Assembly (NCBI RefSeq): GCF_019303475.1
Contig: NZ_JABLSI010000019.1
Location: forward strand, 1 to 64,000
Length of the DNA stretch: 64,000 bases
DNA from: Streptomyces sp. JJ38
GTDB taxonomy: Bacteria; Actinomycetota; Actinomycetes; Streptomycetales; Streptomycetaceae
Reading direction: 5' to 3'
The position numbers were made by a program, and so were the translations under genes. A model generated the notes under the pieces. That model was not told the DNA's origin, did not search any database, and saw nothing but the letters and a program-made list of their open reading frames with translations. Positions 59,015-64,000 of this stretch are shown here, one piece after another. Within the stretch, counting starts at the first letter, position 1, and each line of letters begins with the position of its first letter.

Positions 59015-59070
59015 GTACTAGCACGTGCCATCGCGCAAGCCCGCTCGTGGTTAGTGCTAGTGCGTACTAA
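59015..59070. promoter_or_regulatory. Paired operator-like sites for the GntR repressor
   Basis: ACTAGCAC (59017-59024) and its complement GTGCTAGT (59054-59061) stand in inverted orientation 29 bases apart. The second is inside the near-palindrome TTAGTGCTAGTGCGTACTAA (59051-59070). They occupy the divergent promoter region between the transfer operon and the GntR gene. Confidence 0.55.
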
Positions 59071-59091
59071 GGCGTGGGTACATTCGAAGGC

Positions 59092-59448
59092 GTGACCATC
59101 GTTGATGACGACCCCCGGCTCCCCTACGAGCAGCTAGCCGACGACCTGCGCGGACAGATCCAGCGCGAGGAGATCGCTCCCGGCGGCAAGCTGCCCTCGG
59201 TTCGTGACCTCGCGAGGCACTACCGGGTCTCCCCGACGACGGTGCAGAAGGGATTGGGCATCCTTCGCGACGCTGGGTGGATCGTGACCTCCGGGCGAGG
59301 GAGCTACGCCCGCGATCCGCGAAGCGCGCCGCCGGCCAGCAACCAGACACTCCAACAGGAGCTTGAACGTCTCCGCAGCCAGATCACGGACCTCTCCGAC
59401 CGGGTGCGAAGCATCGAAGAGACGCTCGCCAACCGCGCTGACACGTAG
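59092..59448 (+). CDS. GntR family transcriptional regulator (Kor-type)
   Basis: A 118-residue protein: GntR winged helix at about 8-75 (PYEQLADDLRGQIQREEIAPGGKLPSVRDLARHYRVSPTTVQKGLGILRDAGWI) and a C-terminal coiled coil (QTLQQELERLRSQITDLSDRVRSIEETL) for dimerisation, with no effector domain. This matches repressors that control plasmid and AICE transfer genes, such as KorSA of pSAM2. GTG 59092 follows a TACATT -10-like hexamer by 7 bases (leaderless); GTG 59074 is the alternative start. Confidence 0.88.
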   Translation: MTIVDDDPRLPYEQLADDLRGQIQREEIAPGGKLPSVRDLARHYRVSPTTVQKGLGILRDAGWIVTSGRGSYARDPRSAPPASNQTLQQELERLRSQITDLSDRVRSIEETLANRADT

Positions 59449-59646
59449 CGCTCTTGCCTTGCCCCGTCGCGCGGTCGACGTCCCCATGACTTTCTCCTCC
59501 TCTCCCGCCACCTACTCGTTCCGTCGGTAGGCTGGTTGCTGCCTGTGCATCGTTTGTAACGGCACCGGAGCACGGATCGCCAGGCATGCAATGTGGCCAG
59601 GCCAACGGGCCACAAAGGCCACACGGGGAGGACTCGGGGAGGCACG

Positions 59647-61059
59647 GTGGGGCAGAGGCCGAAGGAGTTGACCCCGGACGCGAGCCCGTGGCACCACCTT
59701 GGCGCCGAGATGCGCGCCTGGCGGAACCAGCGGGGCCTGTCGCTGGGGAAGTTAAGCAAGAAGATCCTGTTCAACCCCAGCTACATGGCCCGGGTCGAGC
59801 GCGGGGAACAGGCCGCATCCGCCGATCTGGTGTCCGCCTACGAGAATGCCCTGAGCGCGGGCGGTTCCCTCGTCCGCATCTACCGACGAATCACCGAGGG
59901 CGACAACGCCGAGGGACTCGTCCGTGGCCATGTGTCCAAACCGGGGCCTCATGTGTCCAACGGCGATGTGGCCCTGGTAGAAGACCCGGCCGGCCAGGCA
60001 CCGTCATCGGAGGGGATTTCCGTCCCCGTCCGTACCGATGACGGAAGGATCATCTTCGTGTCCCTGTCTCGTCGCTCCTTGCTCGGCGCGCTGGGTACCG
60101 CGGCGGCCCTGTCGGCAACCCCGCAGGCCGCTGCCGCTGCGAGCCTCACGCCTACTCCGGCGATCCCGGATATGAACCCGCTTGAGCATCTCCGAGCGAC
60201 TCGCCGAGTCCTGATCGACAACGACAACCTGTTCGGCGCCCACCAGGTCATACCGCTCGTTCAGCGCCAGCTCACGGCGATGAAGGCTCTGCGCGGGGAG
60301 CTGCGCGGCACCGACCGCAAGGAGCTGCTGAGGCTCCAGGCCCAGTACGCGGAGCTATGCGGCTGGCTCCACCAGGACACGGGCGACTTCAGGGCCTCTC
60401 AGCACTGGACACGAGAGGCCCTGGAAACCTCGCACATGGCGGGCGACCAGGACCTCACTACGTACATCCTTGCCCGCCGTAGCCAGCTCGCCGGCGACAT
60501 GCGTGACCCCATCGAGGCCGTGGACGTAGCGGAAGCTGCCGAGGACATGGCGCCGCCCGGGAGCCGCCTCGCCGCCGTGGCTGCCACCTTCGGAGCTCAC
60601 GGTCATGCCCTGCGCGGTGACGCCCTCGCCTCGGCGCGGGCCTACGAGCACGCTCACACGCTCCGGGAGTCGATGGACAGCGACCCCGACTCGCCCTGGG
60701 GCGTCTGGCTGGACGCGGCCTACATCGAAGTCCACCGTGCACACAGCCTCGCCCTGCTCGGCGATCACCAGAGCGCGGCGGAAGGCTTCCGGAAGGCCAT
60801 CGCCGAACTCCCCGCCGGCTTCCATCGGGACCGTGGCGTGTACCTAGCGCGCGAGGCCGCGGCCCTCGCCGGAGCAGGAGAAGCCGAGCAAGCGGCCGTC
60901 CTCGGGCAGCAAGCCCTGAAGATCGGGATAGACACCGGCTCAGCACGTATCACCCGGTCGCTTGGCCAGCTCCATAACGACCTGAACCAGTGGCGTAGCG
61001 TTCCCAGCGTGGCCGAGTTCAGGGACGCCATGAACGACGCCGTCCTCCGGCAAGCCTGA
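59647..61059 (+). CDS. XRE family regulator with C-terminal TPR-like domain, TTA codon
   Basis: 470 residues from GTG 59647 (GGGGAGG upstream). The N-terminal helix-turn-helix (about 15-65: WHHLGAEMRAWRNQRGLSLGKLSKKILFNPSYMARVERGE) is followed by a linker with a hydrophobic Ala-rich stretch and a TPR-like helical domain (about 215-460). Codon 36 is TTA (59752-59754), so translation should depend on the bldA tRNA and be limited to late growth. It precedes the reductase/deaminase pair by 33 bases and probably controls or is co-transcribed with it. Confidence 0.88.
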   Translation: MGQRPKELTPDASPWHHLGAEMRAWRNQRGLSLGKLSKKILFNPSYMARVERGEQAASADLVSAYENALSAGGSLVRIYRRITEGDNAEGLVRGHVSKPGPHVSNGDVALVEDPAGQAPSSEGISVPVRTDDGRIIFVSLSRRSLLGALGTAAALSATPQAAAAASLTPTPAIPDMNPLEHLRATRRVLIDNDNLFGAHQVIPLVQRQLTAMKALRGELRGTDRKELLRLQAQYAELCGWLHQDTGDFRASQHWTREALETSHMAGDQDLTTYILARRSQLAGDMRDPIEAVDVAEAAEDMAPPGSRLAAVAATFGAHGHALRGDALASARAYEHAHTLRESMDSDPDSPWGVWLDAAYIEVHRAHSLALLGDHQSAAEGFRKAIAELPAGFHRDRGVYLAREAAALAGAGEAEQAAVLGQQALKIGIDTGSARITRSLGQLHNDLNQWRSVPSVAEFRDAMNDAVLRQA

Positions 61060-61092
61060 GAACCCGGACCAACACGCTCAAGGAGACCACCT

Positions 61093-61779
61093 GTGCCTCG
61101 TCCGTACGTCCTGCTCAGCGTCGCCACGTCCATTGACGGCCACATCGACGACACGAGCTCCGCCCGGCTTCTGCTGAGCAACGGCGAAGACTTCGACCGC
61201 GTCGACGAAGTCCGGGCGGGGTCGGACGCCATCCTCATCGGCGCCGGCACGATGCGAGCTGACAACCCCCGCCTCCTGGTCAACAGCCCCGACCGCCGCG
61301 CCGCTCGTGCCGCCGCCGGAAAGCCCGAATACCCCCTGAAGGTCACCATCTCCGGCAGCGGTGACCTCGACCGCGACCTGAAGTTCTGGCACCACGGCGG
61401 GGAGAAGGTCGCCTACACGACCGACGCGGCCGAGGAGAAGCTCAGCGAGCGCCTGGCCGGCCTCGCCGACGTTGTCTCGACCGGCCAGGACCTCGACTTC
61501 GGCGCCGTCCTGGACGACCTCGGCGCCCGAGGGATCGAGCGCCTCATGGTTGAAGGCGGCGGCCAGATCCACACTGGCTTCCTTTCGGCCGACCTGGTCG
61601 ACGAAATCCACCTCGCCGTCGCCCCCCTCGTCGTCGGCGACGCCGACGCCCCCCGCTTCCTCCACCCGGCCGACTACCCCTGGGAGTCCACCCGCCGCAT
61701 GAAGCTGGCCGAGGTCCGCCAGATCGGCGACGTGGTCTTCATGCGCTACCTCCCGAAGCACGAAAGCGACGCGGCATGA
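61093..61779 (+). CDS. RibD C-terminal / dihydrofolate reductase-like protein
   Basis: A 228-residue NADPH-dependent reductase of the RibD C-terminal family: RPYVLLSVATSIDGHIDD, SDAILIGAGTMRADNPRL, GIERLMVEGGGQIHTGFL and DEIHLAVAPLVVGD. In riboflavin synthesis this domain reduces the ribosyl side chain of a pyrimidine. GTG 61093 follows AAGGAG. It overlaps the deaminase gene by ATGA, and together they mirror the two halves of RibD as separate genes. Confidence 0.88.
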   Translation: MPRPYVLLSVATSIDGHIDDTSSARLLLSNGEDFDRVDEVRAGSDAILIGAGTMRADNPRLLVNSPDRRAARAAAGKPEYPLKVTISGSGDLDRDLKFWHHGGEKVAYTTDAAEEKLSERLAGLADVVSTGQDLDFGAVLDDLGARGIERLMVEGGGQIHTGFLSADLVDEIHLAVAPLVVGDADAPRFLHPADYPWESTRRMKLAEVRQIGDVVFMRYLPKHESDAA

Positions 61780-62231
61780 CCCGAGAAGACGACATTCGCT
61801 GGATGCGGCGAGCCATCGAACTCTCCCACAAATGCCCGCCCAGTCAGACCGCGTTCTCCGTTGGCGCGGTCATCGTTGACGCCGACGGCAACGAAATCTC
61901 CAACGGCTACTCCCGCGAAAACGACCCCCACGTCCACGCCGAGGAATCAGCTCTAATCAAACTCCCTGCCGACGACCCCAGACTCGTTGGCGCTACAATC
62001 TACAGCACTCTGGAACCCTGCACCGAACGCAAGTCCCGTCCATTTCCGTGCACCGAGTTGATTCTTCACTCACGGATCTCCCGTGTAGTCATCGCATGGG
62101 AAGAACCGGCTGTATTCGTTAAAGACTGCACAGGCGTAGAGACATTGCGTTCTGCTGGCATTACTGTCTCGGAGCTCCCCGCGCTGAGGTCAGAGGCCCA
62201 GGTCGTGAATAGACACCTACCGGGCATGTGA
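61776..62231 (+). CDS. Cytidine/deoxycytidylate deaminase family protein (RibD N-terminal type)
   Basis: A 151-residue zinc deaminase. His54 and Glu56 (HAE) plus Cys82 and Cys92 (PCTERKSRPFPC) form the zinc/catalytic site; the RK-S-R insertion between the cysteines resembles RibD-type deaminases. ATG 61776 overlaps the reductase stop. The pair could make or modify a pyrimidine-derived compound; the substrate is not known. The 42 bases that follow hold no feature before a convergent gene. Confidence 0.87.
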   Translation: MTREDDIRWMRRAIELSHKCPPSQTAFSVGAVIVDADGNEISNGYSRENDPHVHAEESALIKLPADDPRLVGATIYSTLEPCTERKSRPFPCTELILHSRISRVVIAWEEPAVFVKDCTGVETLRSAGITVSELPALRSEAQVVNRHLPGM

Positions 62232-62273
62232 GAGCTATTTAGGCTCCTGAGTCGCTGAATAAGAGGAAATGGC

Positions 62274-63428
62274 TCAGAGTTGCTCTACCTCGTCCAGAGT
62301 GAGCACGGATCTATCAGGCCCAAAGCCCTTAACCTTCATTGTTGCAGGCCGCCCAGGTGGCGTATCCAGGATGCCCGTTACTACTACCCTACGGCGCTCT
62401 CCATGGTAGCGGGCGGCCCGCCTGTAGGTGTCTAGATCGAGATCGAAAGAGACAGAGCGAGGTCGTCCCGCGATGAGGGTTTCAAGCGTCACTCGGCCGA
62501 TTTGCTCGTTCTTCCTGAGTGACATTTTTCGGATTACGCCGTATAGAACGGTCTCCGACGGCTTCTCGACACCCTTAAGCTCTTCGCCGACCTCCTCGAT
62601 AAGCGTTGCTTGCTCTTGGGTGAATTTGATCTGATCCCGCAAATTCCCCGGCGAGGGTGAGGCGGTAGCCCATTTGAACGAGACATCGAACGCGGAGATG
62701 CCCCCCGCCCCAATGACCTCCAACACTGCCCTGCAAAGTTCAGTGGAGACACCCTCGTCTACTGAATCGATGACCTCGTCGCGAGAGGGTGCCAGCTCTC
62801 GAATCATCGTCATTTCGGCCAGAGTCTCCAGCGATCGAGAAAGAGTTGCAAGCACCCTCCTGTCAAAGTAGGATTCCTCCGATTCGACATGCAGGCGCGG
62901 AACTTTCTCTTCGGTCTGAATCGGGTACCCGAAACGCGCGCTGCTAATAATCGGGATTACGTATGACCCTGGGCGAGTCTGGCCGAGTCGCAGGCGGCGC
63001 GCATGTGCATGCGCCGCCTTAGGCATTGATCGCCCATAGTACCCTTGGCGTTGAATTGTTGCAGCAGCAGCAGAGACCATCAGTCGGTTTGCCGAGTTGA
63101 AGAGACTCATACCCGCTTGAAGTGAGATCGTACTCTCAGTAATGTCGTCGTCTGCTGCTCTAAGGTCCGTTACGTCCAGGAATTGGCGTGCAATATCGCG
63201 ATGCACGTCCTCTGGCTTCCGGCGTTCATAACGCGCCACTTCAGATGTAAAGACGCCCAGCGTTCGCTTGAAGTCTTCAGCCTCAGCGTGTCGCGGGACT
63301 AGAACAGAAATTTCTGTATCGTCAGAGGCCTGCCAAAGCTCTGCCAACGCACCTGCGCGTGTGCGTGTCCAGCCGGTACGACTGAGGTACGTGACGAGTT
63401 CCTCAGGTCCTACGTCGGAGGTGATCAT
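62274..63428 (-). CDS. Hypothetical protein coupled to a DUF4365 gene
   Basis: A 384-residue soluble protein that I cannot assign to a family. The N-terminal ~80 residues (EELVTYLSRTGWTRTRAGALAELWQ) resemble a small nucleic-acid or ligand-binding fold. The middle is helical (LMVSAAAATIQRQGYYGRS; TLSRSLETLAEMTMI). The end (VTLETLIAGRPRSVSFDLDLDTYRRAARYHGERRRVVVTG) looks like a separate beta-rich domain. Its ATG shares one base with the DUF4365 stop (TGATG). The region is less GC-rich than the rest of the element, a sign of recent acquisition. A two-gene defence unit is an inference. Confidence 0.65.
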   Translation of the reverse strand: MITSDVGPEELVTYLSRTGWTRTRAGALAELWQASDDTEISVLVPRHAEAEDFKRTLGVFTSEVARYERRKPEDVHRDIARQFLDVTDLRAADDDITESTISLQAGMSLFNSANRLMVSAAAATIQRQGYYGRSMPKAAHAHARRLRLGQTRPGSYVIPIISSARFGYPIQTEEKVPRLHVESEESYFDRRVLATLSRSLETLAEMTMIRELAPSRDEVIDSVDEGVSTELCRAVLEVIGAGGISAFDVSFKWATASPSPGNLRDQIKFTQEQATLIEEVGEELKGVEKPSETVLYGVIRKMSLRKNEQIGRVTLETLIAGRPRSVSFDLDLDTYRRAARYHGERRRVVVTGILDTPPGRPATMKVKGFGPDRSVLTLDEVEQL

Positions 63429-63940
63429 CAGATGGCCTCCCCCAGTGAAGCATTGGAACCGAAGAGCCTCTGGTCAGCGAAGTCAAACATCACATCGAGC
63501 CCGTATGAATCAAATCTCTGGGGGCTCGGCAGGTGTATTCGCGTCGTCTTGCCAGCAGCAGCAGGTAGATCTTGAATTTGCGCATAACGCCCATGGCAAC
63601 GCATGAGCAGCGCCTCGGCGTCGTGCTCAAGCCAGGTTTCAATATCGCGAGGGACTACTACTAGCCCTAGATATCCAGGTGCTGTTCGACGAGGCCCCCT
63701 GAGTTTGTTATAGGTAGGGATGTCGAGATCGAACGCGTATGTCGTACCGTCGGCCAATATCTGAGGCTCGGAAGTGCACTTCATTTGAAGCTCAACCAAC
63801 TGATGGTCACGCTTAAGTGTTGCGTCGACACCATCCTTGTCAACGTTCCAACTGGCGACGGTCGCCCCTGCCCGAGTGGCCACCGCAGACATGTAGGCGA
63901 GGCTGATCTGCTCCTGCTGCCAGGTTGCAGGGTGCCCCAC
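63428..63940 (-). CDS. DUF4365 domain-containing protein (nuclease-like)
   Basis: 170 residues from GTG 63940 (GAGGAGG close upstream; GTG 63967 is an alternative). The DUF4365 pattern is visible: QQEQISLAYMSAVATRAGATVASWNVDKDGVDATL with an acidic residue, then the ELQMKCTS strand that corresponds to the E/QxK of PD-(D/E)XK nucleases. Such domains occur in restriction and other defence proteins. It is the first gene of a two-gene unit with the 384-residue protein. The last 60 bases of the window (63941-64000) are its promoter region. Confidence 0.75.
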   Translation of the reverse strand: MGHPATWQQEQISLAYMSAVATRAGATVASWNVDKDGVDATLKRDHQLVELQMKCTSEPQILADGTTYAFDLDIPTYNKLRGPRRTAPGYLGLVVVPRDIETWLEHDAEALLMRCHGRYAQIQDLPAAAGKTTRIHLPSPQRFDSYGLDVMFDFADQRLFGSNASLGEAI

Positions 63941-64000
63941 GCGACCTCCTCGACGCTGTCTGACCACAACATAGCTCAGCGTAGTCGGAATCCACGTGCT

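Larger units (their letters stand above)
50460..64000. mobile_element. Actinomycete integrative and conjugative element (AICE), left part; right end outside window
   Basis: The element begins at the 3' end of tRNA-Pro and carries, in order, integrase, excisionase-like gene, a replication-type gene, small transfer genes, TraB/FtsK-like translocase, DUF2637 protein, GntR repressor and cargo genes. This is the known AICE plan, and pSAM2 of S. ambofaciens also uses a tRNA-Pro site. No second copy of the tRNA 3' end (attR) is found before base 64000, so the element is at least 13.5 kb. Confidence 0.88.

Overview
The window reads as chromosomal DNA of a Streptomyces-like actinomycete. It is very GC-rich, and long antisense open frames lie under almost every gene. 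It carries family markers of that group: WblA, paired ArsA-like ATPases, helix-turn-helix/DUF397 pairs, Uma2 proteins, DUF5063 next to recR, SigE-family sigma factors and several apparently leaderless genes. No rRNA or CRISPR array was seen. There is one tRNA gene, tRNA-Pro(CGG).

Layout. 1-2.7 kb holds a DNA-maintenance block: dnaX 3' end, ybaB-like gene, recR and DUF5063, closed by a strong hairpin. 2.8-23.2 kb is a variable stretch: a secreted subtilisin, a large LuxR/ATPase regulator, an anti-sigma-like ATPase, a Ser/Thr kinase with an extracellular ricin-type lectin domain, an XRE/DUF397 module, two GNAT acetyltransferases, a three-gene WXG100-like operon with a composition break, and Uma2 genes (one intact, one remnant). 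23.4-29.7 kb holds aspartate kinase (its usual partner asd is missing here), a sigma factor with a coupled membrane protein, SURF1 and a prolyl-oligopeptidase-like enzyme.

29.7-41.5 kb is the most interesting chromosomal segment. A LuxR-type regulator is divergent from a 60-residue exported-looking peptide. Downstream lies a tightly packed eight-gene operon: MFS exporter, ATP-grasp ligase, BesD-like Fe(II)/2-oxoglutarate oxygenase with an HxD (hydroxylase) triad, desaturase-like diiron enzyme, PurD-like ATP-grasp, EctB-like diaminobutyrate aminotransferase, ATP-grasp/rhodanese fusion and GPP34 protein. Three ATP-grasp enzymes, an amino-acid oxygenase and a diamino-acid-forming aminotransferase, with no NRPS or PKS, suggest a small peptide-like or modified amino-acid product. 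I do not recognise this gene set as a described pathway.

41.5-50.5 kb returns to conserved core: RidA, DUF4177, two ArsA-like ATPases, wblA, a class A penicillin-binding protein, GatB/YqeY, a phosphopantetheinyl transferase, a metallophosphoesterase and tRNA-Pro.

50.46 kb to the window end is an actinomycete integrative and conjugative element (AICE) inserted at the 3' end of tRNA-Pro. It has integrase, excisionase-like protein, a DnaB-N/DUF3987 replication-type protein, small transfer proteins, a TraB/FtsK-like translocase with a cluster of CTAG inverted repeats just behind it (candidate clt), a DUF2637 protein and a GntR repressor with paired operator-like sites. Its cargo is an XRE-TPR regulator with a TTA codon, a RibD-like reductase/deaminase pair, and a lower-GC two-gene unit with a DUF4365 nuclease-like protein, possibly a defence system. 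The right end of the element lies beyond the window.
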